A stretch of 38,156 bases of DNA from Alphaproteobacteria bacterium (GTDB taxonomy: Bacteria > Pseudomonadota > Alphaproteobacteria > Geminicoccales > Geminicoccaceae). Made by a program: the position numbers and the translations under genes. The stretch covers positions 1 through 38,156 of the forward strand of contig JAUIID010000024.1 of assembly GCA_030431615.1 (NCBI GenBank), written 5' to 3'. The notes beneath the pieces were generated by a model that saw nothing but the letters and a program-made list of their open reading frames with translations, was not told where the DNA came from and searched no databases. Positions 9,511 through 17,833 of this stretch are shown here, piece after piece (position 1 is the stretch's first letter; each line of letters opens with the position of its first letter).

Positions 9511-9544
9511 GGGGAGCGCTGCCGCCCGGGCGGCGACGCTCCCC
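9511..9544 (-). other. Strong intercistronic hairpin between binding-protein and permease genes
   Basis: GGGGAGCG at 9511-9518 pairs with CGCTCCCC at 9537-9544, and inside it GCCGCC pairs with GGCGGC, interrupted by one mismatch and one wobble pair. About 15 pairs in 34 bases, no T run. It lies 16 bases past the stop of the binding-protein gene. In maltose-type operons such structures protect upstream mRNA so that the binding protein is made in excess; the same role is inferred here. Confidence 0.6.
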
Positions 9545-9559
9545 GCTCAGGCTTTCGGT

Positions 9560-10903
9560 TCAGCCTTCGCTGCTGAGGGCCGTCTCGACCCGCTGGATCA
9601 GCTCGTCGGCCGCGTCCTCGGTCGACCAGTCCTCGAGCACGATGCGCCCGACCGCCTTGCCGATGGCGTTCTCGGTCAGGATCGGCATGAAGCGGTGGTT
9701 GTAGACGAACGGGAACGGGTTCTGCGGCCGCTCCATGTACATCAGCCGGTGGATGCGGCGATGCGGGTCGCTGTCGTCCTGCCAGAACTCGGTCTCGACC
9801 AGCTCCGGCATGACCGGGAACCAGCGGCCGATGGAGCCCTCGAGATAGGGGCCGATATTCTCGGGCTTATAGAGGAAGCGCATGAACTCCTTGGCCCCCT
9901 CGACGTTCTTGGCACCCTCGAAGATCACCGCCGTCTTGATCGCCGTCATGTAGACGATGGGCTCGCCGTCCGGCTTGTCCGGCCATTCGATGCTGGCGAT
10001 GTTGGTCGTGTAGTTCTCGGGATTCTGCGTGTACTGCGAGGCCGGGATCGACATGGACGGGTTGGGCGTCATCAACGTCACCTGGTTGAGGAAGTTGACG
10101 TTGTTGTCGCTGTCGATCCAGTTCACCGCACCCGGCGGGTTGCAGCGCTCCCGGACCGGCATGACGTAGCTGTCGAGCGCGTCGATCAGCTCCTGGCGAT
10201 GGTCGCCGAGCACCGAGTTGCCGTCCTCGCCGATCCATTCGACGTCGAAGGCGTTGGCGAACATCATGAAGTGGAAGATCGTGTCCGAGGCCGAGCTCGA
10301 CATGGGCTGGCCGACGCCATAGAAGTTACGGTTGCCCGTAACCTGGCGAAGCTCGCCCTGCTGGTCGCAGTAATACTGCCAGAACTCGTTCCAGGTCCCG
10401 GGAATGTCGTCGACGCTCTGGCCGATGTCCTTGAGCAGGCTGTTCCAGACGTGGATGTGGGCGGTTTGCTGCTGGGTCGGGAAGGCGTAGTAGGACCGCT
10501 CGCCGGTCTCGCCGTTGAGCAGGTTCACCGATTCCAGCGCCACCGGCATGAAGCGGTCGGCCATCGGCTCGAGCACGTCGGAGACGTCGACGAGCTTGCC
10601 CTCGTAGGCCCAGCGGGCGGTGTGCTGGAGGTCGAAGAGGAAGCCGAAATTGAGGTCCGGCACCTCGCCCGCCGAGAGCGCGGCCAGCGCCTTGACCGGC
10701 GCGTCCTCGTTGATGAACAGGCTGTAGTCGACATTGATGCCCGTCTCGGCCTCGAACGCCTTGACGATCTCGTCGAACTTGTCGTCCTCCTCCTGGTAGT
10801 AGCTCTTGTTCCACCAGATCACGAGGTCCTCGGCCGCCGCCGGCCCAGCGGCGATACCGCCGAGGAAGGTGCCGGCCAAGAGGCCGATTGCCAGTGTTTT
10901 CAT
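9560..10903 (-). CDS. ABC importer substrate-binding protein, family 1 (SBP_bac_1)
   Basis: Periplasmic binding protein of 447 residues with a Sec signal peptide (KTLAIGLLAGTFLGGIAAG, cleavage likely after AAA near residue 24). The mature start EDLVIWWNKSYYQEEDDKFDEIVKAFEAETG is typical of family 1 carbohydrate-binding proteins, as is the late AKEFMRFLYKPENIGPYLE block. It is the first gene of a minus-strand set with two CUT1-type permeases and lies divergent from a second sugar importer, so both probably respond to related sugars. The ATG at 10903 begins the signal peptide; the longer frame upstream has no signal-like content. Ligand unknown. Confidence 0.9.
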   Translation of the reverse strand: MKTLAIGLLAGTFLGGIAAGPAAAEDLVIWWNKSYYQEEDDKFDEIVKAFEAETGINVDYSLFINEDAPVKALAALSAGEVPDLNFGFLFDLQHTARWAYEGKLVDVSDVLEPMADRFMPVALESVNLLNGETGERSYYAFPTQQQTAHIHVWNSLLKDIGQSVDDIPGTWNEFWQYYCDQQGELRQVTGNRNFYGVGQPMSSSASDTIFHFMMFANAFDVEWIGEDGNSVLGDHRQELIDALDSYVMPVRERCNPPGAVNWIDSDNNVNFLNQVTLMTPNPSMSIPASQYTQNPENYTTNIASIEWPDKPDGEPIVYMTAIKTAVIFEGAKNVEGAKEFMRFLYKPENIGPYLEGSIGRWFPVMPELVETEFWQDDSDPHRRIHRLMYMERPQNPFPFVYNHRFMPILTENAIGKAVGRIVLEDWSTEDAADELIQRVETALSSEG

Positions 10904-10931
10904 GCTCTTCGCGCTCCCTGATCCCTGAGTT

Positions 10932-10941
10932 GAGTCGACTC
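10932..10941. promoter_or_regulatory. Palindrome GAGTCGACTC, possible operator
   Basis: A perfect 10-bp palindrome set in the leader of the minus-strand binding-protein gene, about 29 bases upstream of its start and downstream of the predicted promoter. GAGTT and GTTGAG repeats flank it. A repressor bound here would block transcription of the minus-strand set. No regulator gene for either neighbouring transporter is encoded nearby, so the protein is unknown. Confidence 0.3.
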
Positions 10942-10993
10942 GTTGAGCGGTCGATCGGTCTTCTTTTTTCGCCAACCTGCCAAGGGCAGCAGA

Positions 10994-11023
10994 AGAGTAG
11001 GAGCGCCGGCCGAGCTTTGTCAA
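10994..11023 (-). promoter_or_regulatory. Predicted sigma-70-type promoter for the family 1 binding-protein gene
   Basis: On the minus strand TTGACA (11023-11018) is a perfect -35 box, followed after 18 bases by TACTCT (10999-10994) as a weak -10. Transcription would start near 10987, leaving a leader of about 85 bases. This is the best promoter-like sequence in the 229-base divergent region. Confidence 0.4.
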
Positions 11024-11132
11024 AACCCATCCGCGGGGCCGCGCCGCGCGCCTTGTCTCGGCATCGGCCGCGTGGCAAGTTCCGCGCCGCACGAAGCGAT
11101 CAGGCGACTTCGGCCAAGGGGGGAAAAAGACG

Positions 11133-12092
11133 ATGCACAATCGGCGCGGGGCGATCACCGGGGCGGTTCTGGCTCTCGGACTGCTGGCCGGTACATCCGC
11201 CGCGGCCGAGGACTATCTCGTCGGCTATTCGCAGTTCTGGGGCACCAATCCCTTCCTCGTCACCATGGCGAACGGCGCCAAGAAGGCCGCCGCCGAATGG
11301 GCCGAGAAGGGTGTCAATGTCGACCTCATCTTCACCAATGGCGGCGACACCGACACGACCCGCCAGGTGGCCGATCTCGAGGACCTCTACGCCCAGGGGA
11401 TCGAGGGGCTGATCCTCTTCCCGGGCGACAGCATCGTCGTCGCCGAGCCGGTCAAGAACATCTACAACCCCGAGGGCATCCCGGTCGTCATCACGGATAT
11501 CGGCCTGCAGTCCGGCACCTGGGACACCTTCATCATCACCGACAACTATGCCGGCGGTCAGGCCGGCGCCGACCTCATGGCGGCGAACGTGCCGGCCGGC
11601 GCCAAGGTCATCACCTTCGACCACGCCCCCGGCAACGACAACGCCCAGAACCGCCAGCGCGGCTTCGAGGACCGGGCGAAGGAGCTCGGCCTCGACGTCC
11701 AGGAGGAGAAGTTCCTCAAGCTCTCGCTCGAGGAGGGCCGGCGGCTGATGGAGGATACGCTGGTCGCCATCCCCGACATCAAGGGCGTCTTCTTCTTCAA
11801 CCAGGTGGTGGCGCAGGGTGCCATGGCGGCCCTCGAGGCGGCCGGTCGCGACGACGTCAAGCTCGTCTCCTTCGACCTCGACCCGGTCAGCTACGAGCTG
11901 GTCAAGGAGGGCAGGATCCTCGGCCTCGTCGTTCAGGATCCGTTCCTCATGGGCTACGAGGGCGTCAACTCGATGGTGACCAAGCTGCAGGGCGGGACAC
12001 CGGTCGAGCGGATGGACATCCCGACCCGGATCCTGACCCAGGACAACGCGGCCGAGTTCGCCGACGACCCGCAGGTGACGGGCGGCCAGTAG
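11133..12092 (+). CDS. Sugar-binding periplasmic protein, RbsB type
   Basis: Solute-binding protein of 319 residues with a Sec signal peptide (AVLALGLLAGTSAAAED, cleavage near residue 25). The mature protein opens with YLVGYSQFWGTNPFLVTMANGAKKAA and has the type I periplasmic fold pattern of ribose/galactose-binding proteins: QVADLEDLYAQGIEGLILFP, DNYAGGQAGADLMA, and the closing LGLVVQDPFLMGYEGV. ATG 11133 follows AGGGGGG by 8 bases, a strong ribosome site. It is followed by its ATPase and permease and by three sugar-oxidising enzymes, so it probably binds the sugar those enzymes consume, such as L-fucose or a similar aldose. Confidence 0.92.
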   Translation: MHNRRGAITGAVLALGLLAGTSAAAEDYLVGYSQFWGTNPFLVTMANGAKKAAAEWAEKGVNVDLIFTNGGDTDTTRQVADLEDLYAQGIEGLILFPGDSIVVAEPVKNIYNPEGIPVVITDIGLQSGTWDTFIITDNYAGGQAGADLMAANVPAGAKVITFDHAPGNDNAQNRQRGFEDRAKELGLDVQEEKFLKLSLEEGRRLMEDTLVAIPDIKGVFFFNQVVAQGAMAALEAAGRDDVKLVSFDLDPVSYELVKEGRILGLVVQDPFLMGYEGVNSMVTKLQGGTPVERMDIPTRILTQDNAAEFADDPQVTGGQ

Positions 12093-12120
12093 AAGTCATC
12101 CGGGCGGATCGAAGCGGTTG

Positions 12121-13641
12121 ATGGCGGGGGAGCCGCTGCTCGCCTGCCGGGGCATTGCCAAGGCCTTCGGCGGGGTGCGGGCGCTCAGGGGCGTGGATTT
12201 CGACGTCCATGCCGGGCGCGTGCATGCGCTCGTCGGCGAGAACGGCGCCGGCAAGTCAACGCTGACCAAGATCATCGCCGGCCTCTACCCCGCCGATGCC
12301 GGCACGATGCACCTCGCCGGCGAGCAGCTGGCCGTCACCGACACGGCAGCAGCGCTCGCCCGCGGCATCGTCACCGTCCACCAGGACGTCAACCTGATCG
12401 CGACGCAGACCGTGGCCGAGAACGTCTTTCTCGCCAACGAGCCGACCGCCGGGCCGCTCGGCATCATCCGCGGCGGCGAGCTGCGCCGGCGCACGGCCGA
12501 GCTGCTGCAACGCTACGCCATCGCCTGCACGCCCGATACGCTGGTGGCGGAGCTCCCCAACGACCAGCGCAAGATGGTCCAGATCCTGAAGGCCATCAGC
12601 CGCGAGGCGCGCGTGCTGCTGCTCGACGAGCCGACCTCCTCGCTCACCGAGACCGAGGTCCGCATGGTCCTCAGGCTGATCCGGGAGCTGGCGGGGCAGG
12701 GGGTCGGCATCGTCTTCATCTCCCACTACCTGACCGAGGTCTTCGAGGTCGCCGATGCGATCACCGTGCTCCGCGATGGCGCCCTGGCCCTGACCGGCGA
12801 GCGGGCCGACCTCACTCTGCCCGAAGTGGTGGCCGCCATGATCGGCCGCGAGCTGGATCACCAGCACGAGCGGGGGGCCGGCCGATTGATCGGCGCACCG
12901 CTCCTCGAGGTCGAGGGGCTGACGGTGCGCGGCGGCCCGCGCGACGTCGCCTTCACCCTGCACGCGGGCGAGATCCTGGGCGTCACCGGGCTTACCGGCT
13001 CCGGCCTCGACGCGCTCGGCAAGGCGATCGTCGCGAGCCCCGACACGAAACGCGCGGCCGGCACGCTCCGCCTCGAGGGACGCGCACTCGAGGTCTCGAC
13101 CCCGCGTGACGCGCTCGATGCCGGCATCGTGCTCCTGACCAACGACCGGCTGCGCGAGGGCCTCCTGCCCGAGAGCCCAATTTGGGAGAACGTCACCCTG
13201 CCGGTGCTCGGCCGCTTCGCCGGAACCGGCGGCATCCTCGACCTCAAGGCCATGCTGGCCGCCGGCCGCGACGCCATCCAGAAGCTCACCATCCGCGCGC
13301 CCGGCCCGACCACCCCGGCCCGCGCACTTTCCGGCGGCAACCAGCAAAAGGTGCTCTTCGCCAAGTGGCTGGCGACGCAGCCAAAGGTCTTCATCATGGA
13401 CGAGCCCACCATCGGCATCGATGTCGGCTCCAAGGCCGAGATCCGCGCCATTGTCCGCGAGACCGCGGCGGCGGGGGTCGGCGTCCTCCTGATCACCGCC
13501 GAGATCGACGAGCTCACCAGCTTGTGTGATCGCGTGCTGGTCATGTTCCGCGGCCGTATCGTCGCCGACCTCACCGGCGATGCCATCGAGCGAGGTGCGA
13601 TCCTGCACGCCTCGGTCAGCGGGGAGCGTGCCGCCGCATGA
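12121..13641 (+). CDS. Sugar importer ATPase with two ATP-binding domains, RbsA type
   Basis: Tandem ATP-binding protein of 506 residues. Domain 1 has Walker A GENGAGKST at 39-47 and Walker B VLLLDEPTSSLT near 167, but its signature region reads LPNDQRKMVQI instead of LSGGQ. Domain 2 (from about 260) has a degenerate Walker A (GVTGLTGSG), a clear signature LSGGNQQKVLFAKWL and Walker B VFIMDEPTIGIDVG. Degeneracy of the second Walker A is common in the RbsA/AraG family. ATG 12121 is preferred over the TTG just before it. The 3' end overlaps the permease start (ATGA). Confidence 0.92.
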   Translation: MAGEPLLACRGIAKAFGGVRALRGVDFDVHAGRVHALVGENGAGKSTLTKIIAGLYPADAGTMHLAGEQLAVTDTAAALARGIVTVHQDVNLIATQTVAENVFLANEPTAGPLGIIRGGELRRRTAELLQRYAIACTPDTLVAELPNDQRKMVQILKAISREARVLLLDEPTSSLTETEVRMVLRLIRELAGQGVGIVFISHYLTEVFEVADAITVLRDGALALTGERADLTLPEVVAAMIGRELDHQHERGAGRLIGAPLLEVEGLTVRGGPRDVAFTLHAGEILGVTGLTGSGLDALGKAIVASPDTKRAAGTLRLEGRALEVSTPRDALDAGIVLLTNDRLREGLLPESPIWENVTLPVLGRFAGTGGILDLKAMLAAGRDAIQKLTIRAPGPTTPARALSGGNQQKVLFAKWLATQPKVFIMDEPTIGIDVGSKAEIRAIVRETAAAGVGVLLITAEIDELTSLCDRVLVMFRGRIVADLTGDAIERGAILHASVSGERAAA

Positions 13642-14603
13642 TGATGTCCGACCCCACCCGGCGGCGCGAGCTGCTGCTGCAGTCCTACGGCCTGCTTCAG
13701 GCGCTGGCGGTGCTCGCCGTTCTCGTCGTCGTCATGTCGATCCTCTCGCCGCGCTTCCTTTCCTGGATCAACATCTCGAACCTGATGGGCCAGATGGCGG
13801 TCAACCTGATCGTCGCCGCCGGCATGACCATCGTCATGATCTCGGGCGAGTTCGACATCTCGGTCGGCTCCGTCGTGGCGCTGGCAGCTGCGGTCTCGGC
13901 CGCCCTCATGCAGCAGATGGGCGTGGTTCCGGCCGTCCTGCTCTCGCTCATGATCGGCCCGGCCATCGGCTTCTTCAACGGTGTCATCACCACCAAGGGC
14001 CGCATTCCCTCCTTCATCGTCACGCTCGGCACGCTGATGATGGCGCGCTCGCTCGCCTTCGTCGTCACCGGCGGCCAGGTCATCTCGAACCTGCCGGACG
14101 AGTTCAAGGCGATCGGCCAGGGCCGCCTCTTCAACGTCCCGATCCCGTTCCTGATCGCGCTCCTATGCTTCGCCGTCGGCTGGTTCGTCCTCGCCCGCAC
14201 CGCCTTCGGCAAGCGCGTCTATGCGGTTGGCGCCAACCGCATGGTCGCCACGCTCTCCGGCATCCACGCCGACAGGGTGAAGATCCAGTGCATGATGATC
14301 GTGGGCTTCACCGCCGCCTTTGCCGGCAACATCCTCTTGGCGCGCATCGGCGCCATCCAGGCGGACACGGCGCGCGGCCTCGAGTTCGAGGTGATCGCCG
14401 CCGTGGTCATCGGCGGCACCAGCCTCTATGGCGGCCAGGGCAACATCCTGCGCACCATCATCGGCGTCATCATCATCGCGCTCATCCGCAACTTCCTGAA
14501 CCTGTCGCGGATCGACATCTTTTGGCAGGACTTCGCGACCGGTGCGATCATCATCGCCGCCGTCCTGCTCGACGCCCTGCAGAAGCGCGTCGGCCAGCGC
14601 TAG
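13638..14603 (+). CDS. Sugar importer permease, RbsC type
   Basis: Membrane permease of 321 residues with 8-10 hydrophobic segments. Typical family features are LIVAAGMTIVMISGEFDISVGS near residue 55, GVITTKGRIPSFIVTLGTLM near 115, AVGANRMVATLSGI near 195 and VIGGTSLYGGQGN near 255. It overlaps the ATPase stop by four bases. It completes a one-permease, one-ATPase CUT2 importer with the binding protein at 11133. Confidence 0.93.
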   Translation: MMMSDPTRRRELLLQSYGLLQALAVLAVLVVVMSILSPRFLSWINISNLMGQMAVNLIVAAGMTIVMISGEFDISVGSVVALAAAVSAALMQQMGVVPAVLLSLMIGPAIGFFNGVITTKGRIPSFIVTLGTLMMARSLAFVVTGGQVISNLPDEFKAIGQGRLFNVPIPFLIALLCFAVGWFVLARTAFGKRVYAVGANRMVATLSGIHADRVKIQCMMIVGFTAAFAGNILLARIGAIQADTARGLEFEVIAAVVIGGTSLYGGQGNILRTIIGVIIIALIRNFLNLSRIDIFWQDFATGAIIIAAVLLDALQKRVGQR

Positions 14604-14640
14604 CCAAGCATTTCGGCCAGTATTCCGGGGAGAGAGACTT

Positions 14641-15675
14641 ATGGACCCGTTCAAGAAGCGCCGCCTCGGCAAGTCCGGGGTCGAGATCTCGTCCTTCGGC
14701 TTCGGCGGCGCCCCGCTCGGCGAGCTTTTCACGCGCGTCAGCGACGCCGACGCCGAGGCGACGCTCCAGGCCGCCTGGGACGAGGGTATTCGCTATTACG
14801 ACACGGCGCCCTGGTACGGCCGGGGCCAGAGCGAGCACCGGCTGGGTCGCTTCCTCTACCGCCAGCCGCGCAGCGAGTTCGTGCTCTCGACCAAGGTCGG
14901 CCGCATCCTCAAGGCACCGCGCCATCCCGAGCGCTTCGACACGGGTTTCTGGACCGGCGGGCTGCATTTCGACCACGTGTTCGACTACAGCTATGACGGC
15001 ATCATGCGGGCTTACGAGGACTGCCTGCAGCGCCTCGGCATGAACCGCATCGACCTGCTCGTCATCCACGACCTCGATCTGCGCCATCACGAGGCCGACG
15101 CCAAGGTCCAGGCCTATCTCGGCCAGCTCGCCACCAGCGGCTGGCGGGCGCTCGACGAGCTCAAGACGGCGGGCCTCATCCGGGGCATCGGTGCCGGCAT
15201 CAACGAGGACGGCATGATCCCCCGCTTCCTCGACCTCGTCGATCTCGACTTCTTCCTCCTGGCGCTGCGCTACACGCTGATGGACCACGACACGCTCGAC
15301 GTGGAGCTGCCCTATTGCGAGCGCCGCGATGTCGGTCTCGTCATCGGTGCGGTCTTCAGCTCCGGCATCACCGCGACCGGCCCCGTCCCCGGTGCGAAGT
15401 ACGACTATGCCGACGCCACGCCCGAGGCGCTCGAGAAGGTGCGCCGCATCCAGGCGGTCTGCGAGCGGCACAAGGTGGCCCTGCCGGCGGCGGCGCTGCA
15501 GTTCCCCTTCGGCCATCCCTGCACCGCCTCGGTAATCCCGGGCGGCTTCGAGCCGGCGCATATCAGGGCCAATCTCGACCACATGCGGGCATCCATCCCG
15601 GCCGATTTCTGGGCCGAGCTGAAACACGAGAAACTGATTCGCGCCGACGCACCGGTGCCGGGAGAGAACGCATGA
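14641..15675 (+). CDS. Aldo/keto reductase-type aldose 1-dehydrogenase (L-fucose dehydrogenase-like)
   Basis: NAD(P)-dependent oxidoreductase of 344 residues, predicted to oxidise an aldose to its lactone in the cytoplasm. The AKR catalytic tetrad is visible: Asp54 and Tyr59 in YDTAPWYGRG, Lys85 in STKVGR and His143 in VIHDLD. ASVIPGGFEPAHIRANLDHM near the C-terminus is the cofactor-phosphate region. The overall layout matches D-threo-aldose 1-dehydrogenase / L-fucose dehydrogenase. One relative in Microbacterium acts on pyridoxal, so B6 is an alternative, but the adjacent sugar importer, dehydratase and lactonase favour a sugar. Ribosome site GGGGAGAG lies a few bases before ATG 14641; the stop overlaps the next start (ATGA). 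Confidence 0.82.
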   Translation: MDPFKKRRLGKSGVEISSFGFGGAPLGELFTRVSDADAEATLQAAWDEGIRYYDTAPWYGRGQSEHRLGRFLYRQPRSEFVLSTKVGRILKAPRHPERFDTGFWTGGLHFDHVFDYSYDGIMRAYEDCLQRLGMNRIDLLVIHDLDLRHHEADAKVQAYLGQLATSGWRALDELKTAGLIRGIGAGINEDGMIPRFLDLVDLDFFLLALRYTLMDHDTLDVELPYCERRDVGLVIGAVFSSGITATGPVPGAKYDYADATPEALEKVRRIQAVCERHKVALPAAALQFPFGHPCTASVIPGGFEPAHIRANLDHMRASIPADFWAELKHEKLIRADAPVPGENA

Positions 15676-16856
15676 CCACCATCAGCCGCGTCGAGGTTCA
15701 CGTCTTCGGTTACGAGGTCGCGGATCTGGCCCTGCCGCCGCACGGTGCCGCCGGAGTCGGTAATCTCGTCTGGCAGAAGGGCGGGCGGATGCCGATGAGC
15801 CGCTATGCTGTCAGCATCGAGACGAAGGACGGTGCCAGAGGCGAGTACGTCACCCACTGGGTCGGCACGCCATCGGCGCTCGGCCAGACCCTGATGCTCG
15901 CCCCGCACCTTCTCGGCCGCGACCCCGACGCCCGGGTCGAGATCTGGGAAGACATGAAGCGCGAGATCCGGGCCTATGACCACATGGGCCACGGCCCCAT
16001 CGACATTGCACTCTGGGACCTCGCCGGCAAGCGGCTCGGCGCCTCGGTGGCGAGGCTCCTGGGCGGCTACCGCAAGCGCCTGCCGACCTATGCCAGCACC
16101 TATCACGGCCAGGACGTGAAGGGCGGGCTCGACACGCCCGAGGCCTTCGCCGACTACGCCGCGGCCTGCAAGGAGCAGGGCTTCGCCGGCTTCAAGATCC
16201 ATGGCTGGCACGACGGCGATGTCGGGCGCGAGGTGAAGAACGTGCTCGGCGTGCGTGCGGCCGTCGGCGACGGTTTCCCGCTGATGCTCGACCCGGCCTG
16301 CCAGCTTCGCACCTGGATGGACGCGCTCCGGGTCGGCCGCGCCTGCGACGAGGCCGGCTTCTTCTGGTACGAGGACCCCTATCGCGACGCCGGCGTCTCC
16401 GCTGAGGGCCACAAGCGCCTGCGCGAGAAGCTCGCCACGCCGCTGCTCGTCAGCGAGCATGTTCGCACCATCGAGCAGAAGGCCGCCTTCCTCATGGCCG
16501 GCGGGTCCGACATGATCCACGCCGATCCCGAATACGACATGGGCATCACCGGGGCGATCAAGCTCGCCCATCTTTGCGAGGCCTTCGGCCTCGACCTCCA
16601 GTTCCACGCCTGCGGCCCGGCGCATCGCGCCGTCATCAGCGCCACCCGCAACACCCATTTCTACGAGATGGCGCTGGTGGGACCCGGCATGGCGAACGCC
16701 GTGCCCCCGGTCTACACCTGCGGCTACAGCGACCAGCCCGAGGATCTGGGGAAGGATGGCTGTGTGCCGGTGCCTGACGGCCCCGGCCTCGGCGTGACCT
16801 ATGACTGGGGCTATATCGAGAAGCACCGGACAGCGCATCACGTGTTCGGGGGGTGA
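15672..16856 (+). CDS. Enolase-superfamily sugar-acid dehydratase (mandelate racemase group)
   Basis: Cytoplasmic magnesium enzyme of 394 residues, predicted to dehydrate the aldonate made by the neighbouring dehydrogenase and lactonase to a 2-keto-3-deoxy acid. Barrel motifs in order: FKIHGWHDGD (a K-x-H variant of the usual K-x-K), LMLDPACQ, WYEDPY and LLVSEHV with the three metal ligands D, E and E, then the Asp of HADPEYDMGITG and the His of LQFHACGPAH forming the His-Asp pair, and YEMALVG. The K-x-H at the second strand and the exact substrate are not assigned here. L-fuconate or a related aldonate is inferred from context. Confidence 0.78.
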   Translation: MTTISRVEVHVFGYEVADLALPPHGAAGVGNLVWQKGGRMPMSRYAVSIETKDGARGEYVTHWVGTPSALGQTLMLAPHLLGRDPDARVEIWEDMKREIRAYDHMGHGPIDIALWDLAGKRLGASVARLLGGYRKRLPTYASTYHGQDVKGGLDTPEAFADYAAACKEQGFAGFKIHGWHDGDVGREVKNVLGVRAAVGDGFPLMLDPACQLRTWMDALRVGRACDEAGFFWYEDPYRDAGVSAEGHKRLREKLATPLLVSEHVRTIEQKAAFLMAGGSDMIHADPEYDMGITGAIKLAHLCEAFGLDLQFHACGPAHRAVISATRNTHFYEMALVGPGMANAVPPVYTCGYSDQPEDLGKDGCVPVPDGPGLGVTYDWGYIEKHRTAHHVFGG

Positions 16857-16860
16857 GCCT

Positions 16861-17754
16861 GTGCGCATCACCGACGCCCACCACCACCTCTGGGACCGTG
16901 ACCTGCATCCCTATCCCTGGCTGGCAGAGCCGGTCCAGTCGCCTGCCATCGGCGACACGGCCCCGCTCTGCCGGAACTATTTGCTGGCCGACTTCATGGC
17001 CGACGCCCGGGGCCTCGATCTCGTCAGGTCCGTCCACCTCCAGGCCGAGATAGCGCCCGAGCTCGCCGTCCTGGAAACGCGCTGGCTGCAAGGCATCGCC
17101 GACGCCCCGGGCTCCGGCGGCTTCCCGCACGGCATCGTCGCCTTCGCCGATCTTGCCGCCCCCGATGTGGAGAAGGTGCTGGAGGCCCACGGCGAATTCG
17201 CCAACATGCGCGGCATCCGCCACATCCTGAACCGCCACAGCGATCCCGCGCTGAATGCCGCCAGCGCCGATTACCTGAACGACGCAGCCTGGCAACGCGG
17301 CTATGCCCGCCTCGCGAAGCACGGCTACTCCTTCGATCTGCAGCTCTACTGGCCGCAGATGGCCGAGGCCGCCGACCTCGCCGCCCGCCACCCCGACATC
17401 CCGGTGATCCTCAACCACACCGGCATGCCACGCGAGCGCGACAGCGACGGCATCGAAGGCTGGCGCCAGGGCATGCGCCAGCTCGCCCGATGCTCCCATG
17501 TCAGCGCCAAGATCTCCGGCCTCGGCATGGTCGACCACAACTGGACCGAGGACTCCATCCGCCCCTTCGTCCTCGACACCATCGAGATCTTCGGGCCAGA
17601 GCGCTGCGTCTTCGCCAGCAACTTCCCGGTCGACCGCCTGTATTCGGACTATGCGACCGTGTGGCGGGCCTATGACGGCATCACGAAGGACTTCAGCGCG
17701 GACGAGCGGGCGGCGATGCTCCACGACAACGCGGTGCGGGTCTATCGGCTCTGA
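16861..17754 (+). CDS. Amidohydrolase-family sugar lactonase (L-fucono/L-rhamnono-lactonase-like)
   Basis: Metal-dependent hydrolase of 297 residues, predicted to open the sugar lactone. The N-terminus RITDAHHHLWDRDLHPYPWL holds the His-x-His metal motif of the COG3618 amidohydrolase group, followed by NMRGIRHIL near residue 120, VILNHTGMPR near 182 and CVFASNFPVDR near 248 with the catalytic aspartate. The GTG at 16861 is preferred: a GGGGGG ribosome site ends 8 bases upstream and the protein then begins right at the family motif. It is the last gene of the sugar cluster, 4 bases after the dehydratase stop. No following 2-keto-3-deoxy-acid enzyme is present, so that step must be encoded elsewhere. 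Confidence 0.82.
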   Translation: MRITDAHHHLWDRDLHPYPWLAEPVQSPAIGDTAPLCRNYLLADFMADARGLDLVRSVHLQAEIAPELAVLETRWLQGIADAPGSGGFPHGIVAFADLAAPDVEKVLEAHGEFANMRGIRHILNRHSDPALNAASADYLNDAAWQRGYARLAKHGYSFDLQLYWPQMAEAADLAARHPDIPVILNHTGMPRERDSDGIEGWRQGMRQLARCSHVSAKISGLGMVDHNWTEDSIRPFVLDTIEIFGPERCVFASNFPVDRLYSDYATVWRAYDGITKDFSADERAAMLHDNAVRVYRL

Positions 17755-17833
17755 GTGGGAGCATCAGGCGCCGAGCCGGTTAAACGAATCGAGACGGATT
17801 GTGGTAAACCATAATTTGGGGGTGCCTCGTACG

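Noticed and set aside
12098-12109. ATCCG-GG-CGGAT inverted repeat between RbsB and RbsA genes
   Set aside because: The loop would be two bases, and a shortened stem has only four pairs; too weak to call a third post-binding-protein hairpin.
12256-13608. 450-codon open frame antisense to the RbsA-type ATPase
   Set aside because: Shadow frame; the ATPase on the plus strand has complete ATP-binding motifs.
14641-15675. AKR gene as a second pyridoxal dehydrogenase of the B6 pathway
   Set aside because: A Microbacterium relative does this, but here the SDR enzyme already fills the step and the AKR sits among sugar-pathway genes.
15405-16871. 488-codon open frame antisense to the sugar dehydratase
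   Set aside because: Shadow of the enolase-superfamily gene; no ribosome site or recognisable motif.
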